Source of the DNA: Indolivaga alginatilytica
Lineage (GTDB): Bacteria > Bacteroidota > Bacteroidia > Bacteroidales > Dysgonomonadaceae
Direction: 5' to 3'
DNA: 64,000 bases
NCBI RefSeq assembly: GCF_003201355.1
Contig: NZ_QICL01000012.1
Span: forward strand, 1 to 64,000
Made by a program: the position numbers and the translations under genes. Positions within the stretch are counted from its first letter, which is position 1. Every line of letters starts with the position of its first letter. The notes below the pieces were generated by a model. The model saw only the letters and a program-made list of their open reading frames with translations, searched no databases and had not been told where the DNA came from. Shown one piece after another: positions 46,985 to 55,598 of the stretch.

Positions 46985-48307
46985 TCAGCGCTTTATTTCG
47001 TCCAAGTGCCTACCTTTCTCATGTAGATACTTACCATACTTGGGTTCGCCCACTATTTGCTTTCCATAAATACCTGTATGTCCAGATATTAAATAAGAAA
47101 TTACGCACGCAATTGCAGCATATACGCCACATCCGCCACCAAATAATTCGATAGCCATTATAGAGCAAGCTATGGGCGTATTAGTAGCTCCGGCAAAAAC
47201 CGCTACAAATCCTATTCCCGCCAACAGAGCCATAGGCAGTGGAATGAACAATGAAAGAGCATTCCCCAATGCAGCACCTATAAAAAACAGAGGGGTAACT
47301 TCGCCTCCTTTAAATCCTGCGGCAAGGGTTACTATGGTAAATGCTATTTTCAGAAGGAAAGCATAAGGAACTAACTGACTATCGAAAGAATCGACGATAA
47401 CAGGAATACCCAACCCAATATAGTCGGTCGTATCGATTGCCCAAACAGCAATAATTACGATTATACCTCCCACAAAAGGGCGAAGAGGCGGATATTTTAT
47501 TTTTGATTTAAAGATATTCGTCACAAAATGAATCCCTTTACTAAAAAGCACAGCACAAAGCCCGAAGGCAATTCCTGCCAGAATGGTGTACAATAAATTT
47601 AAAGGTGAAATATCGGGAATAAAAGAGATTTCATAGTGGGTATGGTTAGCCTGCCAAGCCTTAGTAACTGCATCGGCAATAACGGATGCCAGAAGTGCAG
47701 GAAACAACGTATTATACCTTAACCTACCGATTAAATAAAATTCAAGCCCAAAAATTGCTCCGGCAAAGGGTGTTCCAAAAACAGAACCAAATCCGGCAGC
47801 AGTAGCCGCAACAAGCAAGATACGACTATCTTCGGCTGTTAATCGGAAAGGTTTACGAAACACATCGGCAATAGCTCCCGCCATCTGAATAGCTGTACCC
47901 TCACGCCCGGCAGAACCTCCAAACAAATGAGTGACTACCGTACCTAGAAATACCAAAGGAGCCATTCGGAAGGGAATTCTTTTTTCAGGTTTGTGAATGG
48001 TATCAATCAATAGATTATTGCCTGCATTTGCTTCTTTACCATAATAGTGATAAAGTAGCCCAATAAGCAAACCGGCTATCGGAAGCAGTGCTATAATCCA
48101 GATATGTGATTCTCTGTAATTGGTCACAAAATCCAGAGAATGCAGAAACAGGGCCGAGGCCGAGCCAACACAGACTCCGATAATTGCAGTAATTAATATC
48201 CATTTAAGAATATATAGTATCGCAGGAAAATTTCTTAGGATGAGTAGAAATTGAATTCTGATTTTTCGCACAGAAAATGGATTTGTTTCTTTATTTAATA
48301 GCTTCAT
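46985..48307 (-). CDS. clcA: CLC-family chloride channel/transporter
   Basis: 440 residues with ~10-12 hydrophobic helices. The key CLC segment FGGSAGREGTAIQMAGAI holds the gating Glu in REGT, and GGEVTPLFFIGAALGN corresponds to the second selectivity region. No C-terminal CBS domains are present. Having the gating Glu, it is more likely a Cl-/H+ exchanger than a channel. It sits in the inner membrane. The usual GSGIP loop is not clearly recognisable (SAGS-like SLHSLDFV region is diverged). A GGTC-palindrome element starts 5 nt upstream of its start codon. Confidence 0.9.
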   Translation of the reverse strand: MKLLNKETNPFSVRKIRIQFLLILRNFPAILYILKWILITAIIGVCVGSASALFLHSLDFVTNYRESHIWIIALLPIAGLLIGLLYHYYGKEANAGNNLLIDTIHKPEKRIPFRMAPLVFLGTVVTHLFGGSAGREGTAIQMAGAIADVFRKPFRLTAEDSRILLVAATAAGFGSVFGTPFAGAIFGLEFYLIGRLRYNTLFPALLASVIADAVTKAWQANHTHYEISFIPDISPLNLLYTILAGIAFGLCAVLFSKGIHFVTNIFKSKIKYPPLRPFVGGIIVIIAVWAIDTTDYIGLGIPVIVDSFDSQLVPYAFLLKIAFTIVTLAAGFKGGEVTPLFFIGAALGNALSLFIPLPMALLAGIGFVAVFAGATNTPIACSIMAIELFGGGCGVYAAIACVISYLISGHTGIYGKQIVGEPKYGKYLHEKGRHLDEIKR

Positions 48308-48312
48308 ACCTT

Positions 48313-48401
48313 AAGCTCTCAGAGCTTTTTATTGCTTAGCAAGTGCAATAACTAAAAACCGGTTATGTTTATAAATATATCATTAAATACATTCAATTAC
48401 T
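48313..48401 (+). repeat. GGTC-palindrome element, copy H (full length)
   Basis: AAGCTCTCAGAGCTT is a compensatory variant of AAGGTCTCAGACCTT: both arms changed together. Then TTTATTGC and the tail ATATCATTAAATACATTCAA. It lies between clcA and the small membrane protein gene. Confidence 0.75.
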
Positions 48402-48587
48402 CTAAATTAAGCATCTAATCATTATCTAACAATAAGGTGTCACCAAATTGTTCAAAACAGCTGGTTAAGGAAGACACCATTTCCTGAATATTTATCACTC
48501 CACAAATATAATTGCTTTATATTTCAAAATAAAAGAAGGACTGATTAAAATAGCAGATTTTTTGTTGCAGGATTTACAACTCTTACA

Positions 48588-48595
48588 TACTTTTG
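48588..48595 (+). promoter_or_regulatory. Bacteroidota -7 element for the small membrane protein gene
   Basis: TACTTTTG (TAnnTTTG), 25 nt upstream of the ATG at 48621. TTG at 48565-48567, 20 nt further upstream, could be the -33 element. Confidence 0.45.
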
Positions 48596-48620
48596 AGCCC
48601 GAATTAAAAACGACCCGTTC

Positions 48621-49148
48621 ATGAAATCAAAGTATACTTCTTTACTCAGATTCGAGACTATTATTATAATATTTATTCTTGTTGCTTTTTCTCTGACTTG
48701 GATTAGTTGGGGGAAGCTTATTGTTACAGGTTGGGATCTCCCTTCACTATATAAAAAGACCACTAAAATATCGAATACAATAATGTTCTTCTCTAAAAAG
48801 GACTCTCCTCATTTGGCATATGTCTTTTACATTGTACCGTTATTAGGCTTATTATCTGCAATATTCCTGTTTAAGATGAAATATCGTACAGCCAACTTCA
48901 TCCTGCTATTAACCTCTGCTTTAGGAATATTTGTTTCTCTATACATGTATGTTTACTTCATCAGTTCCAAAATGTTCAAACTATCAAATGCAGGAGGAGG
49001 CATACATCTTTTACTCTTTGTTAGTACCGTTGGATTAATATGGTCTTTTGTTTACTGTTCAAGGAAAAAGAAGAGTGTCAACGAAAACATATCTCCTGAA
49101 ACTATCGGAGAACCCGACAGTCAACTTTACGAAAAAGAAATGGACTGA
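48621..49148 (+). CDS. Unknown four-helix membrane protein
   Basis: 175 residues. Four hydrophobic segments: IIIIFILVAFSLTWISWG, YVFYIVPLLGLLSAIFLF, ANFILLLTSALGIFVSLYMY and HLLLFVSTVGLIWSFVYC, then a charged C-terminal tail. No motif or family recognised. It is a single gene on the + strand next to divergent clcA, with a plausible promoter. Helices are evenly spaced with short loops, as in small inner-membrane proteins of unknown function. Confidence 0.75.
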   Translation: MKSKYTSLLRFETIIIIFILVAFSLTWISWGKLIVTGWDLPSLYKKTTKISNTIMFFSKKDSPHLAYVFYIVPLLGLLSAIFLFKMKYRTANFILLLTSALGIFVSLYMYVYFISSKMFKLSNAGGGIHLLLFVSTVGLIWSFVYCSRKKKSVNENISPETIGEPDSQLYEKEMD

Positions 49149-49238
49149 ATCCATTTAACACAGTAGAAAGGACAAAAGCAAGAGTCTTTTTTTTGTTTTT
49201 TTCGCATTCTTTCGTGCCGGAAGTCTAAAGTATTTTCA

Positions 49239-49246
49239 TATTTTTG
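49239..49246 (+). promoter_or_regulatory. Bacteroidota -7 element for aldA
   Basis: TATTTTTG (TAnnTTTG), 70 nt upstream of the aldA ATG. No clear -33 TTTG is seen at the right distance. Confidence 0.4.
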
Positions 49247-49316
49247 GGATTATAGCTACTTATCACAATTTAAGGCTAATAATTTTTAACCAATTAAAAA
49301 TACTACTCGTAACGCC

Positions 49317-50753
49317 ATGAAAGAATTAAAAATGTTTATTGATGGTAAATTCATCGAAAATACTTCCGGAAAATGGATTGATGTACTAAACCCTTCAACA
49401 GAAGAAGTGATCGCGCGTATGCCTGACGGCACATTGGATGACACAAAAAAAGCAATTGATGCAGCAGATGCAGCTCAGGATCAATGGGAGAAAATTCCTG
49501 CTGTCGAAAGAGCAGGCTACCTACTAAAAATTGCAGCCGGCATCCGCAAAAGAGAAAAAGAAATAACAGATATTATTGTACAAGAGGGTGGTAAAACTCA
49601 AGGTTTAGCCAATGTAGAAACATTGTTTACTGCCGACTATCTCGAATATATGGCAGGATGGGCCCGCCGCTATGAAGGCGAAATTATCCAAAGCGACCGC
49701 CCTAACGAAAATATATTCCTATTCAAAAAAGCAATTGGAGTAACAACAGGTATCCTGCCGTGGAATTTCCCGTTCTTCCTCATTGCACGCAAAGCAGCTC
49801 CGGCACTTGTGACAGGAAATACAATCGTTGTAAAACCAAGCCAGTTAACACCTATCAATGCATACATTTTCGCACAGATAGTTGAAGAGGCAGGTGTACC
49901 TAAAGGAGTTTTCAATTTGGTGAACGGACGAGGCTCTGTTATCGGCAGCGAATTGGCAGCTAACCCCAAAGTAGGAATGGTGAGCCTTACAGGCAGTGTA
50001 TCGGCGGGACAACAAACAATGGCTGCGGCTGCACCCAATATCACTAAAGTATCTCTGGAACTTGGAGGTAAAGCTCCAGCCATTGTGATGGACGATGCCG
50101 ACCTCGATTTAGCTGTTAAAGCAATTATTGCTTCGAGAGTTATCAACACCGGACAAGTTTGTAACTGTGCCGAACGTGTTTATGTACACAAAAACGTGAA
50201 AGAGGCATTCATGACTAAGCTGGTTGCAGGAATGAAAGCTGTAAAAGTGGGAGATCCAAATAAGATTCAAGACCTGGATATGGGTCCATTAGTAGAAGCT
50301 AACGCTTTGAAATCAGTTCAGGAGAAAGTCGATAAAGCAATCAAACAAGGAGCGAAATTAATATGCGGAGGTAAACGTATTGGCGACAAAGGATATTTCT
50401 TTGAACCGACAGTACTCGATGGTGTTACCAACAAAATGGACATTATTCAAGAAGAAACATTTGGGCCCGTACTACCAATTGTTGAATTCTCTGACATCAA
50501 TGATGCTATTGCTTGGGCGAATGACTCTGAATTTGGTTTAACCTCTTCTGTATATACTCAAAATCTGGATACAGCATTCAAATTAGTGAGAGCTCTTAAA
50601 TTCGGTGAAACATACATCAACCGTGAGAATTTCGAGGCAATGCAGGGATTCCATGCCGGATGCCGCAAATCGGGTATCGGCGGTGCAGATGGAAAGCATG
50701 GCTTAGAGGAGTACTTAAGAACCCATGTTGTTTATCTGGAAACTAAAGGATAA
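49317..50753 (+). CDS. aldA: Aldehyde dehydrogenase, AldA-like (lactaldehyde/glycolaldehyde)
   Basis: 478 residues, full length. Signatures: GILPWNFPFFLIARKAAPAL, KPSQLTP, the general base in VSLELGGKAPAIVMDDADLD, catalytic Cys in INTGQVCNCAERVYVH (~residue 282), and GPVLPIVEF. The C-terminus MQGFHAGCRKSGIGGADGKH followed by GLEEYLRTHVVYL closely matches the end of E. coli AldA, the basis for the name. It oxidises lactaldehyde or glycolaldehyde with NAD+ to the acid, as in fucose/rhamnose breakdown. No sugar catabolic genes are adjacent. A strong terminator follows. Confidence 0.92.
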   Translation: MKELKMFIDGKFIENTSGKWIDVLNPSTEEVIARMPDGTLDDTKKAIDAADAAQDQWEKIPAVERAGYLLKIAAGIRKREKEITDIIVQEGGKTQGLANVETLFTADYLEYMAGWARRYEGEIIQSDRPNENIFLFKKAIGVTTGILPWNFPFFLIARKAAPALVTGNTIVVKPSQLTPINAYIFAQIVEEAGVPKGVFNLVNGRGSVIGSELAANPKVGMVSLTGSVSAGQQTMAAAAPNITKVSLELGGKAPAIVMDDADLDLAVKAIIASRVINTGQVCNCAERVYVHKNVKEAFMTKLVAGMKAVKVGDPNKIQDLDMGPLVEANALKSVQEKVDKAIKQGAKLICGGKRIGDKGYFFEPTVLDGVTNKMDIIQEETFGPVLPIVEFSDINDAIAWANDSEFGLTSSVYTQNLDTAFKLVRALKFGETYINRENFEAMQGFHAGCRKSGIGGADGKHGLEEYLRTHVVYLETKG

Positions 50754-50780
50754 GATTATATCACAACAATAAACCTAAAA

Positions 50781-50818
50781 TGCCCGGATGTTAATTTTTT
50801 CCGGGCATTTGTTCTTGT
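50781..50818 (+). terminator. Terminator of aldA
   Basis: Perfect 8-bp stem TGCCCGGA (50781-50788)/TCCGGGCA (50800-50807) then TTTGTTCTTG. It isolates aldA from the leader that starts at 50834. Confidence 0.8.
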
Positions 50819-50833
50819 TAAAGAAAAATAACC

Positions 50834-50841
50834 TATATTTG
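50834..50841 (+). promoter_or_regulatory. Bacteroidota -7 element, leader copy 1
   Basis: TATATTTG (TAnnTTTG), with TTTG at 50808-50811 as a possible -33 element (22-nt gap). It lies 29 nt upstream of the ATG of the (ER)7 leader ORF. Confidence 0.6.
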
Positions 50842-50870
50842 CCTCATTGAATCACTCTTTTAATTATAGC

Positions 50871-51002
<132 letters not shown>

Positions 51003-51034
51003 CTAGCAAGCACGTTACTAAAAAAAATATTTCA

Positions 51035-51056
51035 GGCGGAATTTTCCGTCTTTTTT
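51035..51056 (+). terminator. Terminator-like hairpin 1, leader copy 1
   Basis: GGCGGA/TCCGTC stem (one G-T pair), 4-nt loop, then TTTTTT. Copy 2 has GGCAGA/TCTGTC with a compensatory change at one pair. It lies 33 nt after the leader ORF stop. Confidence 0.6.
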
Positions 51057-51220
51057 CATTATCGTGTCGTATCCACACACTCGTTCATTCTTTAAAATAT
51101 TTCCCCAATAAATACATTGATAGTTGTTTCGGTAAACGTTTTCGTGTAACCGGTTTGTTTTGTTGTTGTCGTTCAAAATCGGCACGAATCATCCGTTTAC
51201 CTATGTCACAGCTATGTCCG

Positions 51221-51258
51221 GCAGCAATATGTAGAGATTACATGTTGCTGCTTTTTTT
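51221..51258 (+). terminator. Terminator-like hairpin 2, leader copy 1
   Basis: 13-bp stem GCAGCAATATGTA/TACATGTTGCTGC with loop GAGAT and a run of seven T. A strong intrinsic terminator shape, yet located 68 nt upstream of the structural gene ATG and inside the latent open frame. It may be an attenuator. Conserved in copy 2. Confidence 0.75.
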
Positions 51259-51326
51259 AGTAAACAGCTATCGACTATTAAGTTATCAACAAATAGTAAA
51301 TCAAACACATATAAATAATTAAGACA

Positions 51327-51971
51327 ATGAAAAAACTTTATTTAACAGCTATAAGCTTATTTTTAATGGGCTTAATCCATGCACAAATCGGGATAAATAC
51401 CGAAACACCCCAGACAACCCTGCACGTTGTACCGCAAACCACAGGCGCTTCGACTGCCGAAGGAATTATAGCTCCTAACCTGACACGGGCACAGGTAATA
51501 AGCAAAGATGCACAATACGCAGCCGCTCAGAAAGGTGCTTATGTATATGTAACAACACTAGATGGAACTCTGACTACCAAAACGGCTAAAATAACTATAC
51601 AGGGATATTACTATTTCGATGGTACTATCTGGCAACCGATGGATTACACCCCCGAATCTCTTTATTTGCCCTCATTCAACCTCCCAGTAACAGCAGTGGC
51701 AACAGGTGTAACTTACGATTTGTATAACAGTGTTTATAAATATCAGTTTACCAAGCTGGGTAATCCTACTTTTGTGAGCAGTAATGCGTCTTTAACTCAG
51801 ATACCGGTTCTGTATGCTGCTAACCAGTTGGATTATGTGGTGACGTATTACGATAACACGATTATCAAGGTAAATAGTGTGTCGGCAACAGGTATACTCA
51901 ATTACAATGTATTAAATCCCAATCCGGGCAATAATTCTTTTATCAACATAGTACTGGTCGTTAAGAAATAA
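51327..51971 (+). CDS. Secreted protein with N-terminal GINTxxPxxxLHV motif
   Basis: 214 residues. Signal peptide MKKLYLTAISLFLMGLIHAQ, then IGINTETPQTTLHV, the Bacteroidota exported-protein motif also seen in fibre-like or adhesin-like proteins. The rest is beta-rich (YYYFDGTIWQPMD; YVVTYYDNTIIKVNS). It is a paralogue of the 218-residue protein at 53575: both have EGIIAPNLTRAQ, SKDA, YVTT.DGT and LDYVVTYYD. The function is unknown; a surface or fibre-type role is an inference. It is the first gene after leader copy 1, with an 11-nt gap to the next gene. Confidence 0.85.
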   Translation: MKKLYLTAISLFLMGLIHAQIGINTETPQTTLHVVPQTTGASTAEGIIAPNLTRAQVISKDAQYAAAQKGAYVYVTTLDGTLTTKTAKITIQGYYYFDGTIWQPMDYTPESLYLPSFNLPVTAVATGVTYDLYNSVYKYQFTKLGNPTFVSSNASLTQIPVLYAANQLDYVVTYYDNTIIKVNSVSATGILNYNVLNPNPGNNSFINIVLVVKK

Positions 51972-51981
51972 AGGAGGAAAA

Positions 51982-53565
51982 ATGCAAAAAAAATGTTTTA
52001 TATTGCTGTTCTTTTTATTGACAGTATCATCTGGTTTTGCTCAAAAAGAGTTTTATAACTGGTTTTTCGGGCAGAATGCGACTCTTACATGGAGTAATAC
52101 ACAAAATGTTAATGCAGGAGGAGCCTATGGTACACCCAATGCCATGCTTACCGGTATACCAACAGCTATAACGCCAGTTTCGCCGAAAACCCAATCTCCC
52201 ATGTCTACCATGGAGGGGTGTTTTTCGGTATCGGATGGAAACGGGAACTTGATGTTTTTTTCGGATGGAATTACTGTTTGGGATAAAAAATGGGATCCTA
52301 TGCCCAATGCTAATCCTCTGCTGGGTACTCAAATGACAGGAAATCCGTCTTCCGCTCAATCCGGTGTGATAATACCATATCCGGGTAATGCAAGTAAGTA
52401 CATTGCCATCACAATAGGATCTCAGGGGGCAAATAACCCAGCCTCTTCTGTTATAGATATGACACAGAGGGGAGGATTGGGAGATGTTATTGCCTCGACT
52501 CGTAATACTCCGTTTCTGGGCGGGCGGGGTACAATGTCCGAATCTATAACAGCAGTCGTGGCAGCAAACCGTAGCGACTATTGGATCGTAGCTCCTGGTC
52601 GTAGTGCCACATCGCCCAGCTATCTTAATGTATGGAAGGTAACTTCGGCAGGGGTTCAAAATACTGCACCTTCCAGTGTTACGTCGGTGAATCATATAAC
52701 AACACCCATGGATGTGGGCGGATATATAAAGTTTACTCCGGATGCGAAACATTTTGCTTGGATAGATTACGAAAATCGTTTTTTTGCTTACGGTGATTTT
52801 AACAACACAACAGGAGTCATAAGTAATATACGCGTGCGTGACGGAGCGTTGGGTACCGCATTTCCTGCAAAAGAAAAAGGGTATGGCATAGAGTTTACGA
52901 ATGATGTAAAATATATGTACTTAACTTACATTGACGATAGAGGTATAAATTACAGTGGATTGCAGGTTTTCGACTTCAATGCTTTGTTGGCAACATCAAC
53001 CCCAAACTCGGTTGCTCCAATAAAACAGCTGGTAAACACCGGAAATTTGGGTTACTATCACTTTGGGGCAATACAGAAAGGCCCCGATGGCAGAATGTAC
53101 ATTACGGCATTGGTGTCGTCTCATATCTGGGTAATTGACAATCCTACCGACCCTACCAATATGAAAATTTATACTCTGAATAATATTCTTGGGTCGTATA
53201 TAGGCAGATGGGGGCTTCCCAACTTTTCAACCCCTTGGTTTAAGATGCTAATCTCTTCGTCCACAGGCACAGAGTGTTGTTCCCGAACATCTGCCAGTTA
53301 TCGACTCGAAGTTATAGGTGGCATGGGTTTTGATAGGGTTACCAAGGTTGTATTATCTTATGGTGATGGAACAAGCGTAACATACAATAATCCTACATTG
53401 GGAATATATACCGACACTCACATCTATGATACTCCCGGATTATATACTATTACTGTGACAGCTTATGATTCGAATGGAGCAGTTGAACTCTCCACAACTT
53501 CCCAAATAAAGATAAACTCGTGTGTTCTCAGAGTTAATCCGCATATCAGAGGTATAAATGAATAA
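51982..53565 (+). CDS. Secreted beta-propeller protein with C-terminal PKD-like domain
   Basis: 527 residues. Signal peptide MQKKCFILLFFLLTVSSGFAQ. The mature protein begins NWFFGQNATLTW and has MEGCFSVSDGNGNLMFFSDG and TVWDKKWDPMPN, the pattern of Bacteroidota WD40-like propeller proteins often linked with surface display. Blade-like repeats continue to ~residue 410. A PKD-like domain follows (VVLSYGDGTSVTYN, HIYDTPGLYTITVTAYD). It lacks a gliding-associated or T9SS sorting C-terminal domain, so it may be periplasmic or surface-retained otherwise. It is sandwiched between the two GINT-type paralogues, suggesting a joint structure. Confidence 0.85.
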   Translation: MQKKCFILLFFLLTVSSGFAQKEFYNWFFGQNATLTWSNTQNVNAGGAYGTPNAMLTGIPTAITPVSPKTQSPMSTMEGCFSVSDGNGNLMFFSDGITVWDKKWDPMPNANPLLGTQMTGNPSSAQSGVIIPYPGNASKYIAITIGSQGANNPASSVIDMTQRGGLGDVIASTRNTPFLGGRGTMSESITAVVAANRSDYWIVAPGRSATSPSYLNVWKVTSAGVQNTAPSSVTSVNHITTPMDVGGYIKFTPDAKHFAWIDYENRFFAYGDFNNTTGVISNIRVRDGALGTAFPAKEKGYGIEFTNDVKYMYLTYIDDRGINYSGLQVFDFNALLATSTPNSVAPIKQLVNTGNLGYYHFGAIQKGPDGRMYITALVSSHIWVIDNPTDPTNMKIYTLNNILGSYIGRWGLPNFSTPWFKMLISSSTGTECCSRTSASYRLEVIGGMGFDRVTKVVLSYGDGTSVTYNNPTLGIYTDTHIYDTPGLYTITVTAYDSNGAVELSTTSQIKINSCVLRVNPHIRGINE

Positions 53566-53574
53566 TGATATAGA

Positions 53575-54231
53575 ATGATGAAAAATAATATATATATACT
53601 AATCGGTTTTACACTTTTTGCCACCTCAACTGCATACTCTCAGGTTGGAGTTCTGAATACAGATGCAAAAGCCAGTTTGCATATAACACCGTCTACTACA
53701 ACGGGCAATACAGCAGAAGGAATTATTGCTCCCAACCTAACCCGGGCACAACTCATAAGCAAAGATGCCCGCTATACAGCGGCACAAACGGGGGACATGG
53801 TCTACGTAACAACCATCGACGGGACTGCAACAACAAAAACGGCTAATGTAACACGTGCGGGTTATTTTTATTTCGATGGAGCACTTTGGCAAGCGGTAGA
53901 CCAACCGGGGCAGTATTTTTACCTGCCCGTTTTTTCTCTACCGACCAATACGGTGGGCACGGGCTACACCTTCGATCTGTATAATAATGTTTATAAGAAA
54001 CACCTCCTGCAAACCGGAAACACTTTATACACGACAAATAACACAACATTAAGTATGGTTCCAACAGGTCGTTATGCAGCTACCGAATTAGATTATGTTG
54101 TCACCTATTACGATCAGGATGTAATAAAAATAAATAGCATCTCTTCGACCGGAGTGATTAATTACAATGTAATAAATACTAGACTTGGTGCGGCATCATT
54201 TATCAATGTGGTTCTTGTGACGAAAAGATAA
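53575..54231 (+). CDS. Secreted GINT-like protein, paralogue of the 51327 gene
   Basis: 218 residues (start MMKNNIYILIGFTLFATSTA; the second Met is also possible). Signal peptide up to ~YSQ. Then VGVLNTDAKASLHI, a variant of the GINTxxPxxxLHI motif, and GNTAEGIIAPNLTRAQLISK and LDYVVTYYDQDVIKINS as in the paralogue. The function is unknown. It is the third gene of the operon behind leader copy 1 and is followed by a terminator. Confidence 0.85.
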   Translation: MMKNNIYILIGFTLFATSTAYSQVGVLNTDAKASLHITPSTTTGNTAEGIIAPNLTRAQLISKDARYTAAQTGDMVYVTTIDGTATTKTANVTRAGYFYFDGALWQAVDQPGQYFYLPVFSLPTNTVGTGYTFDLYNNVYKKHLLQTGNTLYTTNNTTLSMVPTGRYAATELDYVVTYYDQDVIKINSISSTGVINYNVINTRLGAASFINVVLVTKR

Positions 54232-54255
54232 AACAGATTTTACCTGTTTTAAGAG

Positions 54256-54291
54256 AAAGCCCGATGATAAATGCGTCACCGGGCTTTTTAT
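54256..54291 (+). terminator. Terminator after the first secreted-protein operon
   Basis: AAAGCCCG (54256-54263) pairs with CGGGCTTT (54280-54287), then TTATC. A strong stem that isolates the second leader. Confidence 0.75.
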
Positions 54292-54314
54292 CATTGATAA
54301 AATTCACCTTTTTT

Positions 54315-54346
54315 TTTGTATTCTAAAGAATTAAATTATACATTTG
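54315..54346 (+). promoter_or_regulatory. Bacteroidota promoter, leader copy 2
   Basis: TTTG at 54315-54318 and TACATTTG (TAnnTTTG) at 54339-54346 with a 20-nt spacer, a good match to the -33/-7 consensus. It lies 61 nt upstream of the leader ORF ATG. Confidence 0.65.
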
Positions 54347-54407
54347 CTACGTAAATAAATGTTTTACATCTATTTATTATTGTAATAAATAGGTTTATAC
54401 ACTATCA

Positions 54408-54539
<132 letters not shown>

Positions 54540-54571
54540 CTAGCAACCGTGTTAGTTATAAAAATATTTTA

Positions 54572-54594
54572 GGCAGATTATTCTGTCTTTTTTT
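54572..54594 (+). terminator. Terminator-like hairpin 1, leader copy 2
   Basis: GGCAGA/TCTGTC stem with 4-nt loop and a run of seven T, the compensatory counterpart of the copy 1 hairpin. Confidence 0.6.
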
Positions 54595-54751
54595 ATTTGT
54601 GCGTACAATTTACGCATCTAAATACTATCCAGCACATTATCCCCACAATAATAGCTTTGCCGATAAAAATTATCGTGCAACCGATTTGTTCTGTTGTCGT
54701 TCAAAGTCTGCACGAGCAAATAATTTATCAGGTATGGCACAGCTATGTCCG

Positions 54752-54788
54752 GCAGCAACATGTAGAGATTACACGTTGCTGCTTTTTT
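54752..54788 (+). terminator. Terminator-like hairpin 2, leader copy 2
   Basis: GCAGCAACATGTA pairs with TACACGTTGCTGC (one mismatch), loop GAGAT, then six T. Located 46 nt upstream of the structural gene ATG. Confidence 0.75.
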
Positions 54789-54834
54789 ACTCTATAATCC
54801 AAACAACTAACTATTATAATACAACAACGCAGCT

Positions 54835-55590
54835 ATGAAGAATTTTTTTCCACTAATCCTAAGCCTACTATCCATCGTTCTATCTCATGCACAAGTAGGC
54901 ATCAATACAGAACATGCTCAAGGCATTTTTCATATTGATCCTAAAGGTGATACGCAAGCCGATGGTACAAAAACTGAGGATGACGTACTTGTTACCACAG
55001 ACGGACGGTTAAGCATCGGAGCAGGAATAAATCCGACAGCCAGAGTACACATCAAAACAGATGCTTCCACCCAAGGATTTCGCCTTGAAGACGGAAACCA
55101 AAACAAAGGCTATGCTTTAACTACCGACAATACAGGCAATGCAATGTGGAAAACAATAGCAAAACCAATCGGTATGATACGGTGGAAGATGACTCATCCC
55201 AACTTTTCTTTCAACGGCAGTGCACAATATTTTACTGCAAATACCTTGGCAAATGTAGAGTTTGAAACAATGAATATCTCCGGAGTATCCAATACGATAA
55301 ACTCAGTCACATTACCGGCGGGAAGATACTTTGTGTTTTTCAGAGGAGATATTGATGGCGAAGAATATTTAACGATGAACATTGAAGCAAACAACACCGA
55401 CAAATATGCACCGGGGTTCGACGAACACTATACAGTAACCCATCTAGACATAATGGAGTTATCCTCAACTGCAACATGCAAATTATATTTCCAAGCCCTT
55501 ACCAATGCTTCCTATCATATGCGTTCGGCACTCATACCACCCTTTACAGCACCGGCTTGGTACGAAATTATATTTATAAACTTAAATTGA
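54835..55590 (+). CDS. Secreted GINT-motif protein with C-terminal jelly-roll-like domain
   Basis: 251 residues. Signal peptide MKNFFPLILSLLSIVLSHAQ, then VGINTEHAQGIFHIDPKGD and LSIGAGINPTARVHIKTD, two copies of the GIxxxxPxxxxHI motif. The C-terminal ~110 residues (PAGRYFVFFRGDIDGEEYLT, ending in APAWYEIIFINLN) match the two following proteins and look like a beta-sandwich, perhaps TNF/C1q-like. The start overlaps the stop of the latent leader frame. The function is unknown; a fibre or adhesin role is inferred. First of three paralogous genes. Confidence 0.85.
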   Translation: MKNFFPLILSLLSIVLSHAQVGINTEHAQGIFHIDPKGDTQADGTKTEDDVLVTTDGRLSIGAGINPTARVHIKTDASTQGFRLEDGNQNKGYALTTDNTGNAMWKTIAKPIGMIRWKMTHPNFSFNGSAQYFTANTLANVEFETMNISGVSNTINSVTLPAGRYFVFFRGDIDGEEYLTMNIEANNTDKYAPGFDEHYTVTHLDIMELSSTATCKLYFQALTNASYHMRSALIPPFTAPAWYEIIFINLN

Positions 55591-55598
55591 CGTATGCA

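Noticed and set aside
48436..48478. GGTGTC/GACACC inverted repeat as a terminator
   Set aside because: The 31-nt loop is large and no T tract follows; probably chance or a weak operator.
51121..51260. Known riboswitch in the leaders
   Set aside because: I looked for cobalamin, TPP, SAM and c-di-GMP type motifs and recognised none. The conservation fits hairpin plus open frame instead.
52027..52752. 241-codon - strand ORF opposite the propeller gene
   Set aside because: Antisense shadow of a signal-peptide-bearing conserved gene; Cys/Arg/His-rich without domains.
54597..54797. 66-codon ORF in leader copy 2
   Set aside because: A different frame from the conserved latent one, with no counterpart in copy 1.
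55476..55598. Upstream start of the 260-residue secreted protein
   Set aside because: It would overlap the preceding gene by more than 100 nt and bury the signal peptide.
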